From Hericium rajendrae (lineage: Eukaryota > Basidiomycota > Agaricomycetes > Russulales > Hericiaceae): a DNA stretch of 64,000 nt. Within the stretch, counting starts at the first letter, position 1, and each line of letters begins with the position of its first letter. Where the stretch lies: assembly GCA_033439255.1 (NCBI GenBank), contig CM065878.1, positions 2,542,001 to 2,606,000 of the forward strand, read 5' to 3'. The position numbers were made by a program, and so were the translations under genes. Positions 11,408 to 22,800 of the stretch are shown here, piece by piece. The notes beneath the pieces were generated by a model. The model was not told where the DNA came from and made no database searches. It was given only the letters and a program-made list of their open reading frames with translations.

Positions 11408-12202
11408 AGCCTTTGACTTTCCGCCCCAAGCCAAATTACCTCGTAAGGAAATTTTGGATGTCTCCGTCCGGAAGCGTCCGGAGCGGCGGCGTATCGGCCG
11501 CTCTGGCTCAAGGCTCCGGCCATATCATGGGTACCTTCGAAATATAATACTTAATAGCCATGCTAACCCTAGTTTCAACTCCGACAGTACACGAACTGAG
11601 AAATCAGGTTGTTCCCGCCCATGCTCGTTGCTGCCCGCTCTCTATGCACTGATGTTCTCGACGGTGTTTCCCCACTGTCAACTTCAAATTTGGTAGCCCA
11701 TGTATCTTGCAGATCCCGGTGCGTATGGGACTCGACATTAGTACGCTTCTGCTGCTGACCGCCGTGACCGTTTCGCCAGCCCCGCTCGGCTTCCGCGCAG
11801 CACGCCTCTATCTGCGCGCCACGTCCTGCGCTCGTGCGCAATCATGTTCATATTGGAGGGCATGCTCGGGCGCTCCGGCTCGCGCCTGTGGCGGCGGCGG
11901 CGGGTTCGCAGCTGTGTGCTGAGCACGCCCCGCCCGGCACCCAGGTACGTTTACTGTACGCCACCTCCGCGCCCCAGTTCGCACCCTTGGCGGCGCCGCG
12001 GCGCGCGCAGCTGCATGGGCACGTCAAGCATGCCGTGCCCCAGCCAGGTACATTTCTCAATACGTGCCCGCCGCCGCTGCCGCCGACAGACGTCGCGCGG
12101 AGCCTACTCTGGATCTTTGTGTACACGCTGGCGCTGTGCTCGTGTGCCCGCATGTGCTTGGCTGTCGGCTTCGGATTCCCAGCGGCGTTTGGTGGCGGGC
12201 GG

Positions 12203-12211
12203 ATGAACGAG
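12203..12211. repeat. Left 9-bp target site duplication of inner transposon
   Basis: ATGAACGAG, identical to 13394-13402. The same nine bases appear once in the uninterrupted element, as shown by the inner copy (CTCGTTCAT at 12612-12620). Confidence 0.9.
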
Positions 12212-13393
12212 AGTTGGCCTCTTTCCGCCCCAAGCCAAATTACCTCAAAAGGAAATTTCTGGCATGCCCCGTCCGGTGTCCGAAGTCGAAGCCGGAGAGG
12301 CATAAGTCAGCCGGATAATATGAGTTATATGTCAGGAATTAGATTGCTGGGTTACAATAAATGATTGATGGCTCGGAATCCTCCGAGGTTCAAGAGTTGT
12401 CAGACATGAAGTTTGCATGAAGTAGTAGGAGATATAGGAAGTGATTTATTGGCTAAGACAATGGGTACATAACTACTTATGCAGTGATGTACTTGAGTAT
12501 ATTACCACTCCACCGACAACTTACAACTTATGCGCTCACTCGTTGTGACTCGTATGCTCATCTGCCCAGTACTTTGATTTTCTACTTGCCCGCTGCTTGC
12601 CCGCCCACCCGCTCGTTCATCCGCCCGCCACCAAACGCCGCTGGGAATCCGAAGCCGACAGCCAAGCACATGCGGGCACACGAGCACAGCGCCAGCGTGT
12701 ACACAAAGATCCAGAGTAGGCTCCGCGCGACGTCTGTCGGCGGCAGCGGCGGCGGGCACGTATTGAGAAATGTACCTGGCTGGGGCACGGCATGCTTGAC
12801 GTGCCCATTGCCAAGGGTGCGAACTGGGGCGCGGAGGTGGCGTACAGTAAACGTACCTGGGTGCCGGGCGGGGCGTGCTCAGCACACAGCTGCGAACCCG
12901 CCGCCGCCGCCACAGGCGCGAGCCGGAGCGCCCGAGCATGCCCTCCAATATGAACATGATTGCGCACGAGCGCAGGACGTGGCGCGCAGATAGAGGCGTG
13001 CTGCGCGGAAGCCGAGCGGGGCTGGCGAAACGGTCACGGCGGTCAGCAGCAGAAGCGTACTAATGTCGAGTCCCATACGCACCGGGATCTGCAAGATACA
13101 TGGGCTACCAAATTTGAAGTTGACAGTGGGGAAACACCGTCGAGAACATCAGTGCATAGAGAGCGGGCAGCAACGAGCATGGGCGGGAACAACCTGATTT
13201 CTCAGTTCGTGTACTGTCGGAGTTGAAACTAGGGTTAGCATGGCTATTAAGTATTATATTTCGAAGGTACCCATGATATGGCCGGAGCCTTGAGCCAGAG
13301 CGGCCGATACGCCGCCGCTCCGGACGCTTCCGGACGGAGACATCCAAAATTTCCTTACGAGGTAATTTGGCTTGGGGCGGAAAGTCAAAGGCT
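12212..13393 (-). mobile_element. Inner copy of the same transposon, inserted in opposite orientation
   Basis: 1,182 bp that is the reverse complement of the outer element (12212-12611 matches 13403-13802; the rest matches 11408-12211). It is flanked by its own perfect 9-bp target duplication ATGAACGAG (12203-12211 and 13394-13402). The only clear difference is near 12808, where the inner copy has one base in place of 23 bases of GC-rich sequence in the outer copy (about 11989-12011). This accounts exactly for the 22-bp length difference. The near identity implies recent insertion. Confidence 0.92.
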
Positions 13394-13402
13394 ATGAACG
13401 AG
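13394..13402. repeat. Right 9-bp target site duplication of inner transposon
   Basis: ATGAACGAG, pairing with 12203-12211. Confidence 0.9.
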
Positions 13403-13802
13403 CGGGTGGGCGGGCAAGCAGCGGGCAAGTAGAAAATCAAAGTACTGGGCAGATGAGCATACGAGTCACAACGAGTGAGCGCATAAGTTGTAAGTTGTCG
13501 GTGGAGTGGTAATATACTCAAGTACATCACTGCATAAGTAGTTATGTACCCATTGTCTTAGCCAATAAATCACTTCCTATATCTCCTACTACTTCATGCA
13601 AACTTCATGTCTGACAACTCTTGAACCTCGGAGGATTCCGAGCCATCAATCATTTATTGTAACCCAGCAATCTAATTCCTGACATATAACTCATATTATC
13701 CGGCTGACTTATGCCTCTCCGGCTTCGACTTCGGACACCGGACGGGGCATGCCAGAAATTTCCTTTTGAGGTAATTTGGCTTGGGGCGGAAAGAGGCCAA
13801 CT

Positions 13803-13811
13803 GCGGTCGAC
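13803..13811. repeat. Right 9-bp target site duplication of outer transposon
   Basis: GCGGTCGAC, pairing with 11399-11407. Confidence 0.9.
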
Positions 13812-14675
13812 CTGTTTTATATGAACACGGAACTGCGCGAACTGGGTGCATGCCGAATATATTCGATGCGCACCACCAGCCCTGCACTGATCATATTGAT
13901 TCATTGATCCTCATCCGCGCCCTGTGCAAGGTCTTATTCCAGATCATAATGCCCGATTGATGATAGACGTTAACGAAATAATCAGACTCCATGGTTATAC
14001 AGACTTGAGATGCCGTCTCTGCTCTGATGCACAGGTGAATCTTGTAGCTGCGCACGAAATATATCAGAGAGCAAGACGCAGGGACCTGCAGGGACCAAGA
14101 TTGATGGGTCTGATGATCAGTCATCATCCCGAGATGTTTCTGCTCAGCACAGCCCGGAAAAACGTACGGCATATTACCTGCCTTTTCGTTCAAGTGTAGC
14201 AATGGGCCGCCTTCAGGTCCTCCGGTCGTCGGCCCACAGCAAGGCAAGGTGGTTGAAAGGTGCCTGGCATTCTCTATGCAACGCTCAACGCTGGCAATAG
14301 GCCCAGGGCGACCCGATCCCGACCGGAAGGAAGGAAGGACGGATATCAGGAAAAAGCATGGCCGACCCATCTCCGACCGGAATATCAGGGAAAAGCACGG
14401 GCATCTCGAGGGTACTTTCGCCAATCCCAGACCATGTGGAAGCCGGGCAAGTGAAGCCGCCAGATCACCTACGAAACATAGCTCCAAGCGCCTGTTGTCA
14501 ACCTGGAGAAAGTCCGGCAACCGTATTCGCGAAAGAGTCTTTACCAATCTAAATTACATAGCAATGTCGAAAGCGCGTACAAAAACATCGTCTATTAAGC
14601 TGGGTTATGGACTCAGTATCGCAAAAATCCATCTGTCCTGTTGTCGACACGTACCTCCTGGGAAATATACCGCTT
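13812..14675. other. Intergenic region between transposon and IDI1
   Basis: Non-coding as far as I can see. An open frame on the minus strand (13891-14547) has no recognisable domain and ends in the IDI1 3' flank. A tandem-like repeat is listed separately. Confidence 0.4.
14309..14401 (+). repeat. Imperfect tandem repeat, two units of about 40-54 bp
   Basis: Unit 1 (14309-14362) and unit 2 (14363-14401) both read CGACCC…CCGACCGG…ATATCAGG, then A-rich, then GCA(T/C)GG. Unit 1 contains an extra GGAA-type run of about 12 bp. Confidence 0.6.
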
Positions 14676-15598
<923 letters not shown>

Positions 15599-15651
15599 AG
15601 CGCGGAACGGATTATAGTGTCGTCTAGAGGGTATCCTGATGCGCTGAAGGG

Positions 15652-15659
15652 TATTTATA
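15652..15659 (-). promoter_or_regulatory. IDI1: TATA box of IDI1
   Basis: The minus strand reads TATAAATA about 54 nt upstream of the ATG at 15598, supporting transcription start downstream of any longer open frame. Confidence 0.6.
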
Positions 15660-16095
15660 CGGCCGTTGGGCGAGAAAGCAGCCTGCCGCCATGATGGCCT
15701 GATTGAAGGATGAAGCAAGTTCATAAATGTTCTCACGCCACTGCTTTGGGATTTTGGGTCATTCCCATTGGTCGGCTAAATTGCGACTGCAACGGAACCC
15801 TGTAATCTTCGGACGATAGCTCATCTGCAAGATAGGCCTCCTCTTCGTAAGAACTTAATTTTCGTCAGAGTACTCGCGTTCCAGGGCATTCTGTTACCTG
15901 AACAGTGATTTTACAATCGGAGTCGGACGTACGCATGATAAGACTGGATAACAAGGTGGAAAAGTGAGTATGTACCACTTTCATGTCGCCATGGCTGAAG
16001 TATTCGATATGATGAAGCGAGGAAGCAGTCGATAACAGTATTTCGAGACCCGACACAGATGCTGCATGTTTCAAATGAAACGCACTTCACATTGC
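15660..16095. other. Spacer between IDI1 promoter and REC8 3' end
   Basis: Should hold upstream control sequence for IDI1 and the REC8 3' UTR. No open frame or RNA gene can be supported. Confidence 0.4.
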
Positions 16096-19000
16096 TTAAG
16101 TGATGTGAATCTTCAGCGGACCGTACGCCTCTGGCTGGGCGACGCGGATAAGATTCTTCGTAGCAAGCACTGGACGACGATAATCAATCTTGCGGCCAGT
16201 CATCTCCTCTCAACGCAGGAAGATCTCACCAAGACAATGGTAGAAAGCGGCTGCCGCAACATGAGGAGTGCTGGTGTTCTTCGGAACCACCTCATCGAAA
16301 CACAACCCATCGGCAGGTTGTGCCAAGGTCTGTGTCTGCATTTTCGCGTATCTGATTATGCAGTTACGCACAAACACGTTGAGAATCAGTGGAAGAGCTT
16401 ACTCCAGGAAGTTGAACGAATTTCTTTCCAGCGTGACCAGATTGACGTCTGATAGCTGTGATTCCTCAACGGCCTGCGCAGGCGCTTCGGCTGGAACTAG
16501 TTCAAATTTTAGCCGCGGTCAAACACCCAGTAAGCATGTGCAGCATCCGTACCGTCGAACTCAAAGTGATCCCCACTCAAAAGAGAGCCCGCTTTTCCAA
16601 AGTCCCCCGGTGAAAAGCCGATCCCTCCTGTCATTGCGCTACCAAGCTGGCTCGCTCCCAGCGAGCTTTCGCGCCTGCTTCGGCCAGCGGAACTCCCTCT
16701 GATCTTAACTTCTGCCCGGCCAATGCTGACCCTATCGCTGCCTGGTTCGAAAGGCGCGCCATTGACTGATGAGCTCGCGCCAGCGTTGTCCCAAGGGAAC
16801 ATAGAGCTCTTCTGGGACTGAGAGTTTACCTCTACGTCAAGCGCACGACCGAAATCGAAACCGCCGCCAAGAGGAGACGGAGGGCGCGAAACCCTACGTG
16901 CTTGTCCGGGCTCCTGTACAACGGCGTGAAATCATCTTCAGCATTCAAGGAATGATCGCGGGATCTAGGAACGCACTTCCGAGGAACGCTGTTGAGCGGA
17001 ACCCCATCCGACAGGATCATCATACATCTCTGTTATGTTCCGCTGCGGTTAGTGTGGAATACCATTAAAGTCTGCTGGATGCGTACGCTGTTCCGTCTGT
17101 CCCAGGTCCAGCTCCACACCCGCATCCCAAATCATTCCAGCCCTGGTGTCATGAACGGCGTCAAGGTCCTTCGGCAGCCCATCCTCGACCGCTGGCTCTT
17201 CTATTCTACGACGCTTCATTGGGGGTGCTCCTGGATTCCATGCATCTAGTCAGCCTTCAGTCAAGAATAACATATCGTACCCTTCATTTCGAGGTGCAGG
17301 GCACCGGAACGAGCTTCGACTTGGACCTTGAAGTTTTCCAGCCAGAAATCGACGAGGATCGGCGCACGCACTATTTGATCGAAAGTCTTCAGTACATGAC
17401 AGAAGCAGCAAATGTATCGACACTTACGTCCTTTCGGCACACCCCATAGCATCTCCTCTATAAGTCGACCACTTTCTTTCTCGAGCTTCTTTGCCTCCAT
17501 TTCCTGACGTAGCGCATCTTGCCCTTCGACGTACTGCGCTCGTGCGTCCTGTGATACAGACATCCATCGTTCGGAGCAGTCTTTCCGGTTAGGCTTCCCT
17601 GCTCACCTTCAATTCTTCGTCGGTAAGCTCCGTTCTCGCATCAAGGAGCAGACGAACACGTCTCGGCTTCCTTCGACCACCTTGACCCTGGTCCACATCA
17701 ATACCTCCTTCTGCCTCGCCAGGTGCCTCAGCGTCCTCGGCATTCCACGGTGCCGGGCTTTCGGCCAGCGCCTGAACTACATCCTTCACGGGTCGGACGG
17801 GCGATAGCGTATTCTCTGCGAGACATGATCAGCCAGCGCAAACTCGATCATAATGAAGACTACCTCTGTTAAACTCCTCAAACGGCTGGAAATGTATATT
17901 GGTCAGCCTCCATTCATGTTAAGCATACATGGCCCACGCACTCTCTTTTTACCCGCTGAATCGAGGGTGTTCTTGGTCACAGACGAAGTCGCAGACGGCT
18001 GATCGAAACCAGCGAAGGTAAACCCACCAACGTCACCAACGTCCAAATCCATTCCAGCCGGTCCAACTTCGAATTGAATAGGATCGTCGATAATCATAGC
18101 ATCACTTAGCAGGCATCAAGATCGGAGGTGGGCAAACAGCTACAAGAAGCTCACTCATTTCCAGGTTGAGCAGGTGTCGCCCCCCAGTCTTCGCCTAGAT
18201 CACCGCCGATGAAAGCGCTGAGATCGATCTCATCTCCAGCGGCGAAGAGGTTGTCATCAAAGCCAAAGTTGATACCCTCATCAATTTGCGACGAGGAAGC
18301 GCCAGCGCCGCCGAGGGCACCACCCAAGAAGGACGCGTCGAAGGAACCGGAGAGCATCTGCTCTAAGCTCTCGTCCAGAGTGTGAAGCGCTGCTCTCGCG
18401 TCTTCGACGGAGGCGAATGGTCGCTTCCCCTTCTTCTTTCCTGCTTTCTTGCGTACGCCATACTCGTCGTCAGACTCTGCTTCTAGCGACTAGGTCAGTA
18501 ATTTGATTAGTCGGAGTACATTTCGCTCACCATCCTCGTTCAGAAACTGGTCCCAGTCCTGTGCGTATCGTTTGTTCTACTTGAGTACTATTGACTCAAC
18601 AATGTAATCAACTCACTGCCAGGAGGTTATCAAAATTAAGGTTAAGCGCCATGGCTGGATCTGCGGCGAGCGTGACGGCGTCGGGCCTACGCTTCATGGT
18701 CAGTGAGCTGCATATCACTCGTATCTGCGAACTTCACCTGACGGTCGGCTGTCCCATCTGCAGCGATGCGCCCGTCGCCGACAGCGCGCGGATATCCTGG
18801 ACGGCTTTCTTGAGAGCCGCAAAACAGGCCGTAACGTCGCCGAGAAATATCTCTTGCTTGACTGGCAACGCATCGTCAAACAAATACGAAGGAACGTGCA
18901 TATAGCTAGCTACCTTTGTAGACTCTGGCGTCGAACAAAGCTCGTCAAGCGGTATTAGGCAAACAGTCGATGGACGGATACTCACCGAGCGACACCGACC

Positions 19001-19252
19001 ATCAAATTGCTGGACAATCTCAGGGCGAGAGGCTCTTGCGGCTGCGTGATGAGCGTGCATAGCTGCGATATGTCCGCGCCCAGGACATCCCGCTTGGGCA
19101 GCTTTTTGAAGGATGATTTCGCACCCAACGTAGCCGCGAGCCTGTGTATGAAAGGCATTTAATGAGGCTCGATGGCGGCCCAATCAATTGACGGACCAGA
19201 GCAGGCCGAAGCCACTATCGCGGCGCGACAAGAGTTCCGGAGAAAAGAACAT
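16096..19252 (-). CDS. REC8: Meiotic cohesin kleisin subunit REC8
   Basis: Kleisin that closes the SMC ring and holds sister chromatids together in meiosis. The N-terminal domain reads MFFSPELLSRRDSGFGLLW, LAATLGAKSSFKKLPKRDVL, GADISQLCTLITQPQEPLAL, RLSSNLMVGVARVYKVKQEI. This resembles the REC8 branch (WLAATLG…, EPLALRLSSNLM-GV-RV) rather than RAD21. The middle is acidic and disordered. A conserved segment near 17650-17460 reads RVRLLLDARTELTDEELK. The C-terminal winged helix ends …LVLATKNLIRVAQPEAYGPL, KIHIT. Exon 1 is 19252-19197. An 11-nt exon (18924-18914) is needed to keep ARVYKVKQEI in frame. Phosphorylation and separase sites cannot be placed with confidence. The exact middle exon borders are approximate. 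Confidence 0.9.
18914..18924 (-). other. REC8: 11-nt microexon of REC8
   Basis: Minus strand: CAG acceptor at 18925-18927, then 11 nt, then donor GTAGCT starting at 18913. Together with flanking exons it reads …GVAR-VYK-VKQEIFLGD, continuous with the N-terminal kleisin domain. Confidence 0.8.
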
Positions 19253-19333
19253 CGCGCTTCAAATAGGGATGCGGACGTGGAGAGAGCAGAGCGAAGAGCC
19301 CGTGGACGGAGGCTGCACTGGATGCTCAAGCCG

Positions 19334-19341
19334 CATATATA
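19334..19341 (-). promoter_or_regulatory. REC8: Possible TATA element of REC8
   Basis: TATATA-type sequence about 85 nt upstream of the REC8 start. Other TATATA strings occur at 19388-19398, so assignment is uncertain. Confidence 0.35.
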
Positions 19342-19584
19342 AAGCTTTGACAGACATGGCGTGGCCTAGAATAGATGCCCTGCCATCCTCGATATATATC
19401 GTTTTGGCAGATCACATTCGCCTTCTTACATAGGTACACCTCCTGCCCAGCTTGGAACGCGAATATATCCTAGTCCAGATCAAGTCGCCATTCTGTCACT
19501 GAGTACTGAACAGCTCATCAGACTGCAACAGTGACTCTGGTGACTGTATTGGGCTAGATTGCGCTGTAGTATGAAGAGAGGAAC

Positions 19585-19592
19585 AAAAAAAA
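19585..19592 (-). terminator. RNA polymerase III terminator of tRNA-Glu
   Basis: T8 run on the minus strand (A8 on plus) just downstream of the tRNA 3' end. Confidence 0.7.
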
Positions 19593-19610
19593 CAACATCG
19601 ATCATAAATA

Positions 19611-19691
19611 TTCGGATACGGGGAGTCGAACCCCGAGCTATCGCGTTCAAATTATGAGAGGCGATAATGTTAGCCGTTACACCATATCCGA
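19611..19691 (-). tRNA. tRNA-Glu (anticodon CTC) with a short intron
   Basis: The minus strand folds into a complete tRNA. The acceptor stem is TCGGATA (5', ends at 19691) pairing TATCCGA (19612-19618), with discriminator A at 19611. The D-arm contains GTAACGGCTA, and the T-arm is CGGGG-TTCGACT-CCCCG. The anticodon stem ATCGC/GCGAT encloses 16 nt, and the best reading is a CT-CTC-A loop interrupted by about 9 nt (TAATTTGAA) after position 37. The body matches eukaryotic tRNA-Glu. A run of eight T on the minus strand (about 19585-19592) about 20 nt downstream fits a pol III terminator. The gene lies between the divergent REC8 and INCENP genes. Confidence 0.9.
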
Positions 19692-19871
19692 CTTCAAATA
19701 TTCAAATTTTTATATTATCTATTCTTGAGATGGGACGTGAGAACCATATACGGTCAGATGACACGACGCGAGTTGTTGAACGTTGAAGTGTTGCCTCGGG
19801 TCGCTTGTTTGGAGCCTTGTCATTCTCCGAGTCTTCTATCGCTGCACGCCGACACACCTAGGGGGACTACT

Positions 19872-22800
19872 ATGGCAGACGAGTCCACGGGCGTGATCTC
19901 CTGGGCTGCAGGTATTCGAAGTGCCGTGGCTCAAGATCCCGCACGTCAGATGCTCGATGACAAGATTCAGAGCCGTGGCTTTTTGTTTCTCGATGACTAC
20001 CTTGATAATATCCTGCTCGGAGCGAAAGAAGAGTGCGTATTTTCATTCCATTCTAGTATAACGATGTTTAGCTGGAATAGGAGTGCTATTGTTGAGCTGG
20101 TCAAAACGCCAGGACGAAAGAAGGATGTGCCGAAGAAGACACGATCTGCTGTAGCTGCTGCTACTCGGGCTCAGAACGTCATTTCACTATCATTCGATGT
20201 GCGTCGCATCTTTAAATCCATCAGTCGACTAGCTAGACATATCTGCTACAGACTGATGACGGTGGCAAAGAGAACGTTGGGCCGATGAGTGATTTCCATA
20301 GGACGCTTTTGCAGGCGGGGCGGGGCGACGACGACGAGGGAAGAGTCTTGTCTCCACAACGTCAGATGATGCCCTCTTTAGATGAAGCTCTTATCAAGGC
20401 TACTCAGAAACAGAAGTCCGTCAAGATTGCTATCGAACCTGAGGTGTCAGAACGTGACGAGCCAAAATACGATGAACCAGAGCACGACGAGCCCTTCATT
20501 GAAATAATGAGCTCGTCTCCGCAGCATCAGGCCTCGAATCTTCCCGATATTGTCAAGAACGATGCAGTCTCTCATCACGGACCACCCGCTACTCTCGAAC
20601 TCACTCGTTCAGATGTAAACAACGACCTTTCTATCATCGCGGAAGACGAAGAACCAGCAGAGCGTAGCAGATTTTCCGTTCAGCTTCCTCGTTCCAGCCC
20701 GCCTCCTGCAGATTTCGTCGAGCCTATCGAGGAACCCCCTCGAACGATATCACCAGACGAAGAAGCATTCCTGGACGAGGACATGACGACCGCTTTTAAG
20801 GACGTGCAGATGGACTTCGACGACTTCACTCATGCGACTGAAATCACCGTTTCTGACTCTACGCATACTTTCCATTCCATTCCACTCGCCTCGCCTTCGC
20901 TGGCTACTGTCGAAGAAACCGAATCTGCACGGGATGGCTCTGGCAACGAAGACATTGTAAATGAGAAGGAGGAGACAATCCCTTCATTACCTTCTGCACC
21001 GACGGCTTCCACAATCCTCCCGTCCACGACGGACATGACCATCCCAATTCGTGATCATGATTCATCCGAGTCCGGACTCACGCGCAAGGGGAGCCTCTCT
21101 CAATTCCCCGCCCTCCCTGCGCCCTCTCCTCTGCGCAAATCCATGCGCGGTATTCGTGAGCCATCGATGGGTGCCGGTTTGGCTGCGCCATCTGCAGCTG
21201 CTGCAAGCAAGCGCACTTCATGGTTGAGCAAAGCTCGAGAAGCCAAAGCGATGGATAAACGCGCAAGCGCCATTGCCAGCAGTAGCTCTTATCAAACCCT
21301 ACCAGGCTTGTCCGGCGGTGTGAAGCGTAAGAGTGGAGACATGCTGACTGGCCTGGTCCCAAGCTCTACGCTGCCGTCCATCGGCGATGAAGGAGAACGG
21401 AAGGCCAAGTTGGCCAAGTTCAGCAGCGAGAACATGGACGTGTTTTCTGCGCAACAGGGGAAATCTTTCGAGAGCCTGCAGTCAATCAAGGAACCAGCCA
21501 GCAAGACCGACTTCATGCCCATGCCCTCGACCGCGGCATTCGCAAGCAAGTCGACAGACGATATCGCCGATATACGAGAGGAACTTGAGGATGTCCTTGA
21601 CAGATTCAAGAAGCCCGTCGGGAAGAGTGTCACTGGAAAGTCTTTCGGTGGTGCAGCTGCTACAGCGCTTGCAGAAGCCAGAGCGGCTGCCGAGGCCCGA
21701 GTCGCCGAAAGGAACAAAGCCGAAGGCGCCACTGAGAAGCCTACGATCCGGGTGTCGACGTCTGCACCTACCTCGGGCAGGCTTCCTTCTGCAGAGAAGT
21801 CTGCATCGCCGCTGGAGACAGACTTCAAGCGGGTCGCAGATCCTGTGTCATCTGCAAACGACAATGACAGGCGAATGAGCGTTTCGGACCTAGTTTCCAA
21901 CCACGGCAGCAAGGGTAAAGGCAAAGAAGCTGACAGGACAGCTTTCGCCGTCCCTGCGTCTTCTACGACGAGTATCCAGCCTAAGGATGCTGATCTGGCC
22001 GATTTAAGCACGTCCACTACTCCACCAAACTCGCCTCCACCAGTTAGTCGTCCACAGTCCTTCGCCCCTCTAATAGGACCTGTCTTCAACAAACCGCCTC
22101 CTGTGTTCGTACCGCCGCCAGTAGCTGCATCTATATCGGCTCTCTCATCGACTTCAAATAAAGACCAAGCAAAGGACTACTCGTTTAAACTGCCTACAAC
22201 TAATTTTCCTCCGCGCAACCCATTCACAATCGGCTTGCAGCCGCAAATGCCCCCGTCCTCCGGACTGTCCGGCTCGCCTCGTCTTGCATCCGGTCTCTCG
22301 ACTCAATCGACTCAAGCCAGCCTCTTTTCCGACACAGTATTTGGTTCTCAGGATGTTCCCGCCTGGGCACCTTCAACCCAAGACATGTCGCAGGAGTTCT
22401 CTATCAAGGCGCCTGCAGATTCACAAATAAATGACCTGGACGACGATGACAGCTGGCGCCTGGACGACAAGTTTGGCGCTACCAACCAGATGTGGACGCC
22501 GATCGGCCTAGCGTCGAAGGAGGACAGCATGACTTGGAGCACCCTTCCGTCACAGAGTCAGAGAGGTGATACCGCCCCGCTCGCGTTCAACAAGTTGTTG
22601 GACGAGCAAGGACGTGCGTCTGAAAATGGAAGCTTGTCTGACATGGAGGTGGACGAGCCAGAGGGGCACCCGGTCACGGAGGCTGACCTCGGGGAAGCAG
22701 ATGTGGGTGAATATGAGACTGATCTCGACGACGTGCTCGATGCTGGCAAATCCACCGTCAGTCTCGTCGATGTAAGTTTCGATTGATCTTCGCTTCTGAA

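Larger units (their letters stand above)
11408..13802 (+). mobile_element. Non-autonomous TIR DNA transposon (outer copy), interrupted by an inverted copy of itself
   Basis: The element occupies 11408-12211 plus 13403-13802, about 1,204 bp without the insert. It is flanked by a perfect 9-bp direct repeat GCGGTCGAC (11399-11407 and 13803-13811). The left end starts AGCCTTTGACTTTCCGCC. The right end, read inward on the minus strand, starts AGTTGGCCTCTTTCCGCC. The two ends share the core CTTTCCGCCCCAAGCCAAAT and stay similar for roughly 55-70 bp, so they are imperfect terminal inverted repeats. No transposase open frame is present. A 9-bp duplication with long TIRs fits Mutator-like elements best, though Merlin-type elements also make 8-9 bp duplications. 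Small open frames inside are mirrored between copies and show no domain. Confidence 0.9.

Noticed and set aside
11565-11580. Telomere-like CTAACCCTAG string
   Set aside because: A single occurrence inside each transposon copy, not a tandem array.
11834-13063. Mirrored open frames of 60-176 codons within the transposon
   Set aside because: The same peptides occur on opposite strands only because the element is present twice in inverse orientation. None resembles a transposase.
13891-14547. 218-codon minus-strand open frame right of the transposon
   Set aside because: No domain, no splice logic, and composition of non-coding DNA; it contains the direct repeat.
21292-22092. 266-codon open frame on the minus strand
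   Set aside because: Antisense to the large, unambiguous INCENP exon, with Ser/Leu-biased composition and no domain.
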